Positions 8,918 to 16,746 of a stretch of DNA of 49,150 nucleotides are shown here, piece by piece; within the stretch, counting starts at the first letter, position 1, and each line of letters starts with the position of its first letter. Both the position numbers and the translations under genes were made by a program. Below the pieces are notes generated by a model. It searched no databases. It was not told the origin of the DNA and saw nothing but the letters and a program-made list of their open reading frames with translations. The DNA comes from DASUZB01 sp036377075 (GTDB taxonomy: Bacteria > Actinomycetota > CALGFH01): assembly GCA_036377075.1 (NCBI GenBank), contig DASUZB010000284.1, positions 1 to 49,150 on the forward strand. The letters are read 5' to 3'.

Positions 8918-9955
8918 CTACCGCGGCGGGCCGGTGGAGGCGCGCACCACCAGCCGCGGCTCGAGGACGTGGCGCTGCTGGGCCACCCCTCCACCCTGGA
9001 TGAGGGCGACCAGCAGCTCGGTGGCGCGCTGCGCGATCTCGGCGGCGGGCTGGTGCACGGTGGTGAGCGGCGGCACGGTGAAGGCGGCGATGTGGATGTC
9101 GTCGAAGCCGACCACGGAGACGTCCTCGGGCACCCGCAGCCCGGCGGCGGTGATCGCGCTCACCGCGCCGATCGCCGACAGGTCGTTGGCGGCGAACACG
9201 GCGCTGAACTCGAGGCCGGCGTCGAGCAGCGCCCTGGTCGCGCGGTGGCCGCCGTCCTCGGTGTAGTCGCCGGCGGCGACCAGGCGGGGGTCCGGCGCGA
9301 TCCCGGCGGCCTCCAGGGCCTCCCGGTACCCCGCCAGCCGCTCGCGGCTGTGGCGCAGCCGCTGCAGCTCGGCGCCGGCGACGTGCGCCACCCGCTCGTG
9401 GCCGAGGGCGAGCAGGTGCTCGGTGGCGCGGCGGGCGCCGAGGCGGTTGTCGACCTGCACGAGCGGCACGCTGGGGATGTCGATGTCGCGGTCGAGGCAG
9501 ACGATCGGGAACCCCTCCTCGACGAAGCGGGCCAGCCGCGCCGGCGGCAGCACCAGGCCGTCGACCAGGGCGCCGTCGACCTGCTTGGCGCGCAGCAGGT
9601 TGAGGTAGTGCTCCTCGCGCTCGGGGTTGCCCTCGGTGACGCACAGCAGGATCGCGTAGTCGCGCTGCAGCGCGTGCTGCTGGATGCCGCTGATCAGTGA
9701 GACGAAGAAGGGGTCGGGGATGTCCGGCAGCAGGAACGCGATCGTCTGGGTGGACTTGGTGCGCAGGCTGCGCGCGATCGTGTTGGGGCGGTAGCGCAGC
9801 TGCTCCACCGCCTGCGCCACCGCCCGGTGGGTGGTCGGCGCGAACTGCCCCTTGCCGTTGAGCATCCGCGACACGGTCGAGGGGGAGACGCCCGCCAGCC
9901 GCGCGACGTCGTAGATCGTCGGCCGCGCGGGCCTCGTGCTTGCGTTCTCGCTCAC
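8918..9955 (-). CDS. LacI-family transcriptional repressor
   Basis: The protein has 345 residues when started at GTG 9955. The N-terminal helix-turn-helix reads YDVARLAGVSPSTVSRML, then the hinge region and a periplasmic-binding-protein-like effector domain (IAFLLPDIPDPFFVSLISGI onward). It lies just upstream of the sugar operon on the same strand, and matching palindromes stand before both. It therefore probably represses the operon and itself. A longer form from 10036 would read through the operator at 9979-10010 and is unlikely. No ribosome binding site precedes GTG 9955. Instead TACGCT lies 7 nt upstream, which fits a leaderless mRNA. Confidence 0.9.
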   Translation of the reverse strand: MSENASTRPARPTIYDVARLAGVSPSTVSRMLNGKGQFAPTTHRAVAQAVEQLRYRPNTIARSLRTKSTQTIAFLLPDIPDPFFVSLISGIQQHALQRDYAILLCVTEGNPEREEHYLNLLRAKQVDGALVDGLVLPPARLARFVEEGFPIVCLDRDIDIPSVPLVQVDNRLGARRATEHLLALGHERVAHVAGAELQRLRHSRERLAGYREALEAAGIAPDPRLVAAGDYTEDGGHRATRALLDAGLEFSAVFAANDLSAIGAVSAITAAGLRVPEDVSVVGFDDIHIAAFTVPPLTTVHQPAAEIAQRATELLVALIQGGGVAQQRHVLEPRLVVRASTGPPR

Positions 9956-9962
9956 AAAGGGG

Positions 9963-9968
9963 AGCGTA
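9963..9968 (-). promoter_or_regulatory. -10 box of a probable leaderless promoter (lacI)
   Basis: On the minus strand TACGCT is 7 nt before GTG 9955. It sits directly downstream of the tandem operator, so bound repressor would block the promoter. Confidence 0.45.
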
Positions 9969-9978
9969 CCAGCTTGGT

Positions 9979-10010
9979 AAATCGGTTGCGTAAACCGGTT
10001 GCGCAAGCCT
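9979..10010. promoter_or_regulatory. Tandem LacI operator half-site array upstream of lacI
   Basis: Two head-to-tail copies of the operator core follow each other with 13-bp spacing: GGTT-GCGTA-AACC at 9984-9996 and GGTT-GCGCA-AGCC at 9997-10009. The first matches the palindrome in front of the binding-protein gene except for one arm base and one spacer base. This supports autoregulation by the LacI protein. Confidence 0.65.
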
Positions 10011-10064
10011 TGCCTTGACAGCAGCGTTCGCGGCATTTAGAAGCTTTCATGGTGGTGCGATAGG

Positions 10065-10731
10065 AATCAGCGGACGAGCGGCTGGCGGCCCAGCTCGCCG
10101 CCGCGGCCGAGGAGTCCGGCGAGCTCGACGGCGGGCTGCTCGCGCGCCGCACCGCCGCGGCCATCGCCGGGCAGCGCGGCCTGCCCCCGAGCGCACCAGG
10201 GCGGGGTGGCGCAGCCAGGCCGAGCTGCTGGCGAGGGTTGGCGCCGAACCGGGCGGGCTCGACCGGCAGGTGCGGCTCGCCGACCCGCGCCTGCCCCGGC
10301 AGCCGCTGCGGATCGCCCTCGCCCAGCGCCTGTTCGAGACCTGGATCCACGCCGACGACCTGCGCACCGCCATCGGCGACCCGCCCGCCCCGCCGGACGC
10401 CCGCGAGCTCGGCCTGATCGTGGCGTTCGGCGCGCGCGTGCTGCCCGCCGCGGTGCGCCTGCTCGGCGTCGACCGGACCCACCACAGCGCCCGCCTGGTG
10501 CTCACCGGCCCCGCGGGGGGCGACTGGACCCTTCCGCTGCGCCCCGGCGACCCGGCGCGGCCGCCCGACGTCACCGTGACCATGGACGCGGTGGAGTTCT
10601 GCTACCTGCTCGGCAACCGCCGCGACCCGGTCACGGTGCCGCACGCGGTGGAGGGCGACGCCGCGCTCGGGTCCACCGTGCTGCGCGCGATCGCCACGGT
10701 CGGCTGCGACTTCCGCCTGGAAACGGGGTAG
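10065..10731 (+). pseudogene. Decayed mycothiol-dependent maleylpyruvate isomerase-family gene
   Basis: The second half, from about 10206, reads cleanly as the C-terminal part of this family. It includes LFETWIHADDLRTAIGDPP and a tail like the SCP2-type C-terminal domain (FCYLLGNRRDPVTV, VEGDAALGSTVL). Coding sequence upstream (DERLAAQLAAAAEESGELD) lies in another frame, and the switch falls near 10190-10210. The usual first 60-90 residues, with the metal-binding His of the DinB-like fold, are absent; the ATG at 10049 in the upstream frame meets TAG after four codons. A 5' deletion plus a frameshift explains this best. Living members use mycothiol as cofactor, which supports an actinomycete host. 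A sequencing error could account for the frameshift but not for the missing N terminus. Confidence 0.65.
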
Positions 10732-10749
10732 CCCTCCCGCCGGCGTGGC

Positions 10750-12768
10750 TCAGGCGAGCTCGTAGTCCCGCTGCGTGCGGGCGTAGGTCGCGAAGGCGTC
10801 CAGCGCCTGCGGGTTGGCCATGGCGTTGCGGTTGGCCGCCTGGTCGGTGGGCACGCCGAGCAGGATCCGCCTGACCGGGACCTCCATCTTCTTGCCCGTC
10901 AGCGTCACCGGGATCTCCGGCACCTGGACGATGCGGTCGGGCACGTGGCGCGGGGAGCCGTCGCGCCGCAGCCGCTCCCGGATCGCCCGCTCGGTGGCGT
11001 CGTCGAGCTCGCGCCCGCCCCTGAGCTTGACGAACAGCGGCATGAAGGAGCCGCCGTCCGGCAGCTCGAGGTTGACCACCAGCGCGTCCTCGACGTCCTC
11101 GAGCCGGGCGAGGGTGCGGTACAGCTCCGCGGTGCCGATGCGCACCCCCTTGCGGTTCAGGGTGGCGTCCGAGCGCCCCAGCACGAAGCAGCCGCCGCGC
11201 TGGTTCACCCGGAAGTAGTCGCCCTGCCGCCACACCCCCGGGTAGCGGTCGAAGTAGGTCTCCCGGTAGCGGCTGCCGTCGTCGTCGCCCCAGAAGCGCA
11301 GCGGCATCGACGGCATCGGCGCGGTGATCACCAGCTCGCCGAGCTGGTCGACCACCGCCTCGCCGCGCTCGTCGAAGGCGTAGGCCGCCACCCCGAGGTG
11401 GCGGGCCTGGATCTCGCCGGCGCGCACCGGCAGGGTCGGCACGCCGCCGACGAAGCCGCAGCAGCAGTCCGTGCCGCCGCTGCCGGTCGCCACCCAGAGG
11501 TCTTCCTTGACGTTGCGGTAGAACCAGGCGGTGCACTCCGGCGAGACCGGCGACCCGGCCGGGAAGACCGTGCGCAGCGCCGCCAGGTCGAAGCGCCTGC
11601 CCGGGACGATGCCCGCCCGGCTCATCATGTCCACGTAGGCGGGGTTCGCGCCGACCAGGGTGGCGCGGCTGTCCTGGGTGATCCTCCACAGCACGTCGAG
11701 GTCCGGGTGGGCGGGGCTGCCGTCGTACAGCACCGGCGTCACGCCGAGGGCCAGGGACGACGCCAGGAAGTTCCACATCATCCAGCCGGTGGTGGTGAAG
11801 AAGAACAGGCGGTCGCGTGCGCGCAGGTCGAGGTGGAAGGTCTGCAGCTTGAGCTGCTCCAGCAGGATGCCGCCGTGCCCGTGGACGATCGCCTTCGGCA
11901 GGCCGGTGGTGCCGGAGGTGAACAGCGTCCACAGCGGGTGGTCGAAGGCGACCTGCTCGAACTCGAAGTCGCCGGCCGCCACCGGCGGCCGGTCGAGCAC
12001 CTCGTCCCAGCCGACGGACGGCGTCGCCAGCGGCGCGGGCTCTCCTGGGCGCAGCAGCGGCAGTTGGACGACCCGCTCGAGGCTGGGCAGCCCGCCGACG
12101 ACCTGGCGCAGCTCCTCGCGGCGGTCGAACTCTCGACCGCCGAAGCGGTAGCCGTCGACGCCGAACAGCACCTTCGGTTCCAGCTGCTGGAAGCGGTCCA
12201 GCACGCCGCGCCAGCCGAAGTCGGGCGAGCAGCTCGCCCAGACGGCGCCGACGGCGGCGGTCGCGAGCATCGCGACCACGGTGTGGGGGACGTTGGGCAT
12301 GTAGGAGACGACCCGGTCCCCCGGCGCCACGCCCACCTCCCGCAGCCAGGTCGCCAGGGTGCGGACCCGCGCGGTGAGGGCCTCCCACGGCAGGCCGGTC
12401 AGCGGCGCGGTCTCGCTGCAGAACAGCAGCGCGTCGCTACCCGGCCGCTCGCCCCGCAGGACCTGCTCGGCGAAGTTCAGCCGCGCACCCGGGAACCACG
12501 TCGCGCCCGGCATGGCGCGGCTGGCGAGCACCGCCGTCGGCGGGGCGGACGCGCCGACCCCGAAGTAGTCCCAGAGCGCCCGCCAGAACGCGTCGAGGTC
12601 GCGGACGGACCAGCGCCACAGCTGCTCGTAGTCGTCGAAGCGCAGCCCGCGCTCGTCGGCGAGCCAGCGCACGAAGGCGCTGAGGTTGCTGCCCTGCGCC
12701 CGCTCGGCGCTGGGCGTCCACAGCAGCTCGCCCTCGCGGACCTCGCCGGAGGCCTGCCCGACCGCCAT
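10750..12768 (-). CDS. Acetoacetate-CoA ligase (acetoacetyl-CoA synthetase)
   Basis: This 672-residue enzyme belongs to the ANL adenylating superfamily. It has the N-terminal ACS extension (LRFDDYEQLWRWSVRDLDAF), the P-loop-like LFTSGTTGLPKAIVH, the acetoacetate-type block FFTTTGWMMWN and the substrate-pocket region GSGGTDCCCGFVGG. The late motif GKKMEVPVRRIL carries the catalytic Lys. The reaction joins acetoacetate and CoA with ATP, giving AMP and PPi, and feeds ketone bodies or leucine carbon into central metabolism. I start at ATG 12768 because GAGGAGG precedes it; an upstream codon at 12795 lacks a site. It diverges from the oxidoreductase gene across a palindrome at 12797-12817. Confidence 0.9.
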   Translation of the reverse strand: MAVGQASGEVREGELLWTPSAERAQGSNLSAFVRWLADERGLRFDDYEQLWRWSVRDLDAFWRALWDYFGVGASAPPTAVLASRAMPGATWFPGARLNFAEQVLRGERPGSDALLFCSETAPLTGLPWEALTARVRTLATWLREVGVAPGDRVVSYMPNVPHTVVAMLATAAVGAVWASCSPDFGWRGVLDRFQQLEPKVLFGVDGYRFGGREFDRREELRQVVGGLPSLERVVQLPLLRPGEPAPLATPSVGWDEVLDRPPVAAGDFEFEQVAFDHPLWTLFTSGTTGLPKAIVHGHGGILLEQLKLQTFHLDLRARDRLFFFTTTGWMMWNFLASSLALGVTPVLYDGSPAHPDLDVLWRITQDSRATLVGANPAYVDMMSRAGIVPGRRFDLAALRTVFPAGSPVSPECTAWFYRNVKEDLWVATGSGGTDCCCGFVGGVPTLPVRAGEIQARHLGVAAYAFDERGEAVVDQLGELVITAPMPSMPLRFWGDDDGSRYRETYFDRYPGVWRQGDYFRVNQRGGCFVLGRSDATLNRKGVRIGTAELYRTLARLEDVEDALVVNLELPDGGSFMPLFVKLRGGRELDDATERAIRERLRRDGSPRHVPDRIVQVPEIPVTLTGKKMEVPVRRILLGVPTDQAANRNAMANPQALDAFATYARTQRDYELA

Positions 12769-12796
12769 CGGCCCTCCTCGTGCGACGACGGCCACA

Positions 12797-12817
12797 ACGA
12801 TGACAGCATGTCAGCGT
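12797..12817. promoter_or_regulatory. Candidate operator between acetoacetate-CoA ligase and oxidoreductase genes
   Basis: A 21-bp near-palindrome has arms ACGATGACA and TGTCAGCGT around GCA, with 8 of 9 arm positions matching. A TTGACG-like -35 box for the ligase gene (minus strand, 12815-12820) overlaps its edge. No regulator gene is adjacent, so the protein that binds it is unknown. Confidence 0.45.
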
Positions 12818-12845
12818 CAACGTCGAGGCGTTGGAGGAGCGACCC

Positions 12846-13796
12846 TTGCGCGCGGTGCGGCTGGACCGGTTCGGTGGGCCGGAGGTCCTGCGGGTGGTGG
12901 ACGTGGACCGGCCCTCCCCCGCCGAGGGCGAGGCCCTCGTCCGGGTGGTGGCGGCCGGGGTCAACCCGGTGGACTGGAAGGTCCGCGCCACCGGGGGCGG
13001 CGGGCGCTTCGGCACGCCGCCGCTGGTGCTCGGCTGGGACCTCTCCGGGGTGGTCGAGGTGGTCGCCGACGGCGTGTCGGCGTTCGCCGCCGGCGACGAG
13101 GTCTTCGGCATGCCGCGCTTCCCCGATCCGGCAGGGTGCTACGCCGAGTACGTCGCCGCCCCGGCGGACCAGCTGGCGGCGAAGCCATCGGCCCTGGACC
13201 ACGCCGCCGCGGCCGGGCTGCCGCTGGCGGGGCTGACCGCGTTGCAGGTGCTGGACCTGGCCGAGGTCGAGGCCGGCCAGCGGGTGCTGGTCCACGCCGC
13301 CGCCGGCGGCGTCGGGCACCTGGCCGTCCAGCTCGCCAAGGCCCGCGGCGCCGAGGTGGTCGGCACCGCCCGGGCGGACAAGCACCCGTTCCTGGTCGAG
13401 CTCGGCATCGACCAGGCGGTCGACTACACCACGGCGGCGTTCGAGGAGGTGGTCGACGGCGTCGACGTGGTGCTCGACCCGGTCGGCGGCGACTACGCCC
13501 GTCGCTCGCTCGAGGTCCTGCGGCCCGGCGGGGTGCTGCTCATGATCGCCGGCCGCGCCGACGAGGCGCTCACGGCCGCGGCCGGTTCGGCCGGGGTGCG
13601 GATCGTCAGGCACCTGGTGCACCCGGACGGACCGGGGCTCGCCCGCCTCGCCGACCTGGCCGAGCGCGGTGCCCTGCAGGTCGCCGTCGAGCGGGCGTTC
13701 CCGCTGGACCAGGCCGCGAAGGCGCACGAGCTCGGCGAGCGCGGCCGCACCCGCGGCAAGCTGGTCCTCTCCGTGGCCCGCCCAATTGGCCCCTAG
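12846..13796 (+). CDS. NADPH:quinone oxidoreductase-type zinc-independent MDR protein
   Basis: The protein has 316 residues from TTG 12846, which GGAGGAG (12833-12839) supports. The GroES-like half (FGGPEVLRVVDVDRPSP; AAGVNPVDWKVRA) is followed by a Rossmann domain with VLVHAAAGGVGHLAVQLA for NADP(H). No zinc-binding cysteines are present, so it belongs to the quinone-reductase/zeta-crystallin branch of the medium-chain dehydrogenases. It probably reduces a quinone or an enone using NADPH. Its TAG stop lies inside the CTAG that bounds the inverted-repeat cassette immediately downstream, so the last few residues may have been changed by that insertion. Confidence 0.87.
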   Translation: MRAVRLDRFGGPEVLRVVDVDRPSPAEGEALVRVVAAGVNPVDWKVRATGGGGRFGTPPLVLGWDLSGVVEVVADGVSAFAAGDEVFGMPRFPDPAGCYAEYVAAPADQLAAKPSALDHAAAAGLPLAGLTALQVLDLAEVEAGQRVLVHAAAGGVGHLAVQLAKARGAEVVGTARADKHPFLVELGIDQAVDYTTAAFEEVVDGVDVVLDPVGGDYARRSLEVLRPGGVLLMIAGRADEALTAAAGSAGVRIVRHLVHPDGPGLARLADLAERGALQVAVERAFPLDQAAKAHELGERGRTRGKLVLSVARPIGP

Positions 13797-13815
13797 TACT
13801 CCAGCCGTAGATCGT
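13793..13815 (+). repeat. Left inverted repeat of a cassette
   Basis: This sequence, CTAGTACTCC followed by AGCCGTAGATCGT, recurs in inverted orientation at 14539-14563 with a single 2-bp indel. Weaker similarity continues for about 13 bp inward (GAGCTGGCCGG against TACCTGGCTGC). Confidence 0.85.
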
Positions 13816-13914
13816 GAGCTGGCCGGTTGGACACGGCCAGGGCGGTGGGGAGCGCAGGGCGGCAGGGAGCGGCACGCCGCCACCAGCGCCGAGGGTTCGG
13901 CCACCGGCACTTGC

Positions 13915-13920
13915 CATACT
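13915..13920 (+). promoter_or_regulatory. -10 box of a probable leaderless promoter (cassette gene)
   Basis: CATACT lies 7 nt before ATG 13928 with no ribosome binding site between. The cassette therefore seems to carry its own promoter. Confidence 0.5.
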
Positions 13921-13927
13921 GGCCGCG

Positions 13928-14518
13928 ATGAACGCCGCTGCGCTGGATGCCGACTGGCCGCGACTGTGGGCGCTGGCCGAACGCTTGGCCCAGCGCGCCG
14001 GTGGTGACCCTGACTGCGTGTTCTTCCCGCTTGGCCTGCGACTCCACGGCCCCGACGGGGACCGGTGGGACTACGACGCCACGCCGGTCAACGGCACGAC
14101 GTTCGCCTCCACCGGCGGCGACGGTGTCCACTTCGGGCTGCTGCATGGCAGCACGGCAGCGTCGCCGGCCGCGCCGGTTGTGATGACGGTGCCCATGCAG
14201 TTCGACGCCCCGAACCACGTGGTGGGCGCGAGCCTGCGGGAGTTCTTGGCGTTGGGGTGCCGCACCGGTTACTTCCAACTGGAGCAGCTCGCCCACCCGT
14301 GGGGCCGCCAGGACGAAACCAGCCCCCTGGAGACCGGCCACTGGGATGCCGGCTGGGAGGGCTGGGACGGCCTGCAGGAGGCCATCCCGCCGGTGGAGCT
14401 GCTGGCGGCGCTGACCCAGGAGTTCGACCTGACGCCATGGGCGAACGTGGAGCAGCGCTTGGCAGAACTCGAGGCCCGTTACCTACCTGTGGTGCAGCTG
14501 CGCCAGCAGCGGCCGTAG
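13928..14518 (+). CDS. Unrecognised protein carried in the inverted-repeat cassette
   Basis: This is a 196-residue soluble, acidic protein rich in Trp. It has no signal peptide or membrane segment. Distinct segments are FASTGGDGVHFGLLHG (about 60-75), VVMTVPMQFDAPNHVVGASL and REFLALGCRTGYFQLEQLAH. The FASTGGDGVHF and NHVVGASLREFLALG blocks remind me of SUKH/SMI1-KNR4-like immunity proteins, but I cannot establish this by eye. It is the only gene between the inverted repeats and has its own CATACT promoter box. The start ATG 13928 is chosen over upstream GTG codons because the -10 box sits just before it. Confidence 0.6.
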   Translation: MNAAALDADWPRLWALAERLAQRAGGDPDCVFFPLGLRLHGPDGDRWDYDATPVNGTTFASTGGDGVHFGLLHGSTAASPAAPVVMTVPMQFDAPNHVVGASLREFLALGCRTGYFQLEQLAHPWGRQDETSPLETGHWDAGWEGWDGLQEAIPPVELLAALTQEFDLTPWANVEQRLAELEARYLPVVQLRQQRP

Positions 14519-14538
14519 CCGCGCTCTGCAGCCAGGTA

Positions 14539-14563
14539 ACGATCTACGGCTGGGGAGTACTAG
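14539..14563 (-). repeat. Right inverted repeat of a cassette
   Basis: Its reverse complement reads CTAGTACTCCCC then AGCCGTAGATCGT, matching the left copy except for two extra C residues. Confidence 0.85.
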
Positions 14564-14757
14564 GTGCCCTGCTCTCCAGTGACCTAGAAGCAACCAGATG
14601 AGATCGGCTCGGACAGCGCGGAATGGACACTGGACCGAGACCTAGCCGACACCAGCGCCCTCGGTGAGGTCGGTAATATCGATCCGGCCTTACCACTCAT
14701 CTGGCCCAATCGCTTCGAGCGTAGGCGCCAGTCGTTTACGGCGGCGAGGTCGTCTGG
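14564..14757. other. Gene-poor spacer between cassette and kinase remnant
   Basis: GC content looks lower than in the neighbours and no convincing coding frame is seen. A 9-bp inverted pair, CCAGATGAG at 14594-14602 and CTCATCTGG at 14696-14704, is the only structure noticed. The stretch looks like remnant DNA. Confidence 0.4.
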
Positions 14758-15379
14758 ATGTCCTCTCCAAAGCCACTACTCCCAAATGATCCGCCTTCGA
14801 TAGGGCGCTACAAGAATGCCGGTCGCCTTGGCCGGGGCGGGATGGGCACCGTCTACCTCGGCAGCGACGAGGGCCGCAAGGTTGCGATCAAGATCATCCA
14901 CAAGCACCTCGCGGTCGACCAACGCTATCGCGAGCGGTTCCGGCGTGAGGCCGACCATGCTCGGAGGGTCAGCCAGGCGTTCATCGCGCCGGTCCTCGAG
15001 GTCCAGCCAGCACGCTCCTAGCCTGACGTTCGCGGGCGGCACCTGGTATCTCTCCTGGGTCGGAACCGACGACCAGCTGAACCTGCTGGCCTCCCCCGAT
15101 CCCCTGAGCTACCCCACCTCCGGCAAGGCCCAGCTGGGCGTGTTCAGTACGTCCAATCCGGCGATCGTGAGGCAGGGCATCTGGCTGCTCGCCTTCACGC
15201 AATCCAACGACGACACGATCGGCCTGCTCGCCTCCAAGCAGGACAGCCCGAACTTCGTCAACCAGCTCAGCCTGGACGTGCGAAGCGCCGGCACCAGTAT
15301 GGCGAGCTTCGGCGGACGGCTATTCCTGGCGTGGGCGGATGAGGATCAACAAGCCATCCACGTTGTGGCACTCACCTGA
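14758..15379 (+). pseudogene. Collapsed Ser/Thr kinase with beta-propeller-like tail
   Basis: From ATG 14758 the sequence encodes the start of an eukaryotic-type kinase: the glycine loop GRLGRGGMGTVYLG, the VAIKIIHKH lysine and an ERFRREAD helix. It stops after 87 codons at 15021. From about 15000 another frame opens and runs to 15379. That frame encodes a C-terminal segment with three similar blades: GTWYLSWVGTDDQLNLLAS, GIWLLAFTQSNDDTIGLLAS and GRLFLAWADEDQQAIHVVA. The catalytic loop, DFG and most of the kinase lobe are missing. An internal deletion with an out-of-frame junction in a kinase fused to a propeller sensor explains all of this. It lies beside the cassette in a lower-GC islet. 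Confidence 0.7.
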
Positions 15380-15477
15380 ACCAAGCAAAGCCGCGAACTC
15401 ACTCCCCTGCCGCCATTCAGTCACTCCATCCACCCACCCTCGCCGGCTTGAACGGCACGCTTCTAGCGTGGCCGTCG

Positions 15478-16350
15478 TCAGGCCGTCTGGAGGCCGAGCA
15501 GGCGGGCGGCGTTGTCCTTGAGGATCTTGGGCCGCACGGCCGGCTTGAGGTCCAGCCGCTCGAAGTCGGCCAGCCAGCGGTCGGGCGTGATCAGGGGGAA
15601 GTCCGAGCCGAACAGGACCTTGTCCTGCAGCAGCGAGTTGGCGTACTGCACCAGCAGCGGCGGGAAGTACTTCGGCGACCAGCCGGACAGGTCGATGTGG
15701 ACCTGCGGCTTGTGGACCGCGACGGCGAGCGCCTCGTCCTGCCACGGGAACGACGGGTGCGCCAGGACGATCGGCATGCCGGGGAAGTCGGCGGCGACGT
15801 CGTCGACCAGGATCGGGTTGGAGTACTTCAGCCGGATCCCCGCGCCCCCCGGCGCGCCCGCGCCGATCCCGGTCTGCCCGGTGTGGAAGACCGCCGGCAG
15901 GCCGAGCTCCTCGATCGCCTCGTACAGCGGGTAGGCGGCGCGGTCGTTCGGGTAGAACTCCTGCACGTTGGGGTGGAACTTGAAGCCGCGCACCCCGTGG
16001 TCCTCGGCGAGGCGCCGCGCCGCGCGGGCGCCGGCCCTGCCCTTGGCCGGGTCGATGCTCGCGAACGGGATCAGCACGTCCGGGTTGGCCGCCGCGGCCT
16101 CGGCCACCTCCTCGTTGGGCACCGGCGGCCGCCCCAGGGCGGCCTCGGCGTCGACCGGGAAGACCACGCACGCCATGCGCCGCTCCCGGTAGTACACGGC
16201 GATCTCCTCCACCGTCGGGGCGCGCTCGCCCGCGACGCTGAAGTACGCGCTCGACGCGTCCAGCAGCTCAGGAGGCAGCGAGCTGTGGCCGTCCTTGGAG
16301 ACCTCCGCGTGCGTGTGCACGTCGATGGCCACCAGCTCGGAAAGCTTCAT
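15478..16350 (-). CDS. Amidohydrolase family 2 (TIM-barrel metal hydrolase or decarboxylase)
   Basis: The protein has 290 residues. The metal-binding start IDVHTHAEVS gives the HxH pair; further motifs are GVRGFKFHPNVQEFYPN, PAVFHTGQTGIG, IVLAHPSFPWQDEA and the late VLFGSDFPLITPDRW with the active-site Asp. This pattern belongs to the PF04909 group, which includes ACMS decarboxylase, gamma-resorcylate decarboxylase and 2-pyrone hydrolases. The substrate cannot be read from the sequence, and no aromatic degradation genes adjoin. GGAGGTGA lies about 10 nt before the ATG at 16350. It is single, flanked by the pseudogene and the toxin-antitoxin pair. Confidence 0.87.
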   Translation of the reverse strand: MKLSELVAIDVHTHAEVSKDGHSSLPPELLDASSAYFSVAGERAPTVEEIAVYYRERRMACVVFPVDAEAALGRPPVPNEEVAEAAAANPDVLIPFASIDPAKGRAGARAARRLAEDHGVRGFKFHPNVQEFYPNDRAAYPLYEAIEELGLPAVFHTGQTGIGAGAPGGAGIRLKYSNPILVDDVAADFPGMPIVLAHPSFPWQDEALAVAVHKPQVHIDLSGWSPKYFPPLLVQYANSLLQDKVLFGSDFPLITPDRWLADFERLDLKPAVRPKILKDNAARLLGLQTA

Positions 16351-16380
16351 GGCGCAGAAGTCACCTCCAATCGATACCTG

Positions 16381-16746
16381 TCACGGCCCGCCGAGCCAGC
16401 CGACCTCGTCGCAGCCGAGAACCTGGCCCGAGGCGATCGCCTTGTCCAAGGCGACCACCAGAGCGCCAGCGAAACGACGGTCACGCAGGAACCGCCTCGG
16501 GTCCGTGTACAGCAAGCCGGCGTGGGCGCTAGCCTGTGCCGCCAACGCACGGCGCAGGACCTCGAAGTCCTTCACGTTCTCGGTTACGAGGCAACGGTTC
16601 TGCTCGGTCGCCCATTCGAGAATTTGCTCGTCCGCAAGGCCGACCAGCCCGGGATCGGCTGCCACGGCAGCCACGTCGTGGCCGCGCTTGGACAACTCCG
16701 CGGCAATCTCGGGGGAGAACATCTCGTCGAGCAGGAGCCTACTCAC
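16381..16746 (-). CDS. DUF5615-type PIN-like toxin
   Basis: This 121-residue protein begins RLLLDEMFSPEIAAEL, the hallmark start of DUF5615 PIN-like proteins (an acidic pair in place of the PIN first Asp). It continues GLADEQILEWATEQ and CLVTENVKDF, where the acidic cluster is expected. Family members are predicted Mg-dependent ribonucleases and usually pair with DUF433 or ribbon-helix-helix partners. The GTG start at 16746 overlaps the upstream gene's TGA in a 4-base GTGA, so the pair is translationally coupled. Toxicity is inferred from family and context and not visible in the sequence. Confidence 0.8.
   Translation of the reverse strand: MSRLLLDEMFSPEIAAELSKRGHDVAAVAADPGLVGLADEQILEWATEQNRCLVTENVKDFEVLRRALAAQASAHAGLLYTDPRRFLRDRRFAGALVVALDKAIASGQVLGCDEVGWLGGP

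Larger units (their letters stand above)
13793..14563 (+). mobile_element. Inverted-repeat-bounded passenger cassette (non-autonomous element)
   Basis: A 771-bp unit is framed by 23/25-bp inverted repeats and contains one complete gene (13928-14518) and no transposase. Each end carries CTAG, so the repeat proper may be TACTCC...GATCGT with CTAG as a short target duplication; because CTAG is its own complement, this cannot be separated from repeat sequence here. The left CTAG supplies the stop codon of the oxidoreductase gene. This structure fits a mobile insertion cassette or MITE carrying cargo and moved by a transposase in trans. That mobility is inferred. Confidence 0.6.

Noticed and set aside
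14594..14704. Inverted pair CCAGATGAG/CTCATCTGG right of the cassette, possibly another element's ends.
   Set aside because: Arms are 9 bp and match no longer stretch; no target duplication or gene between them.
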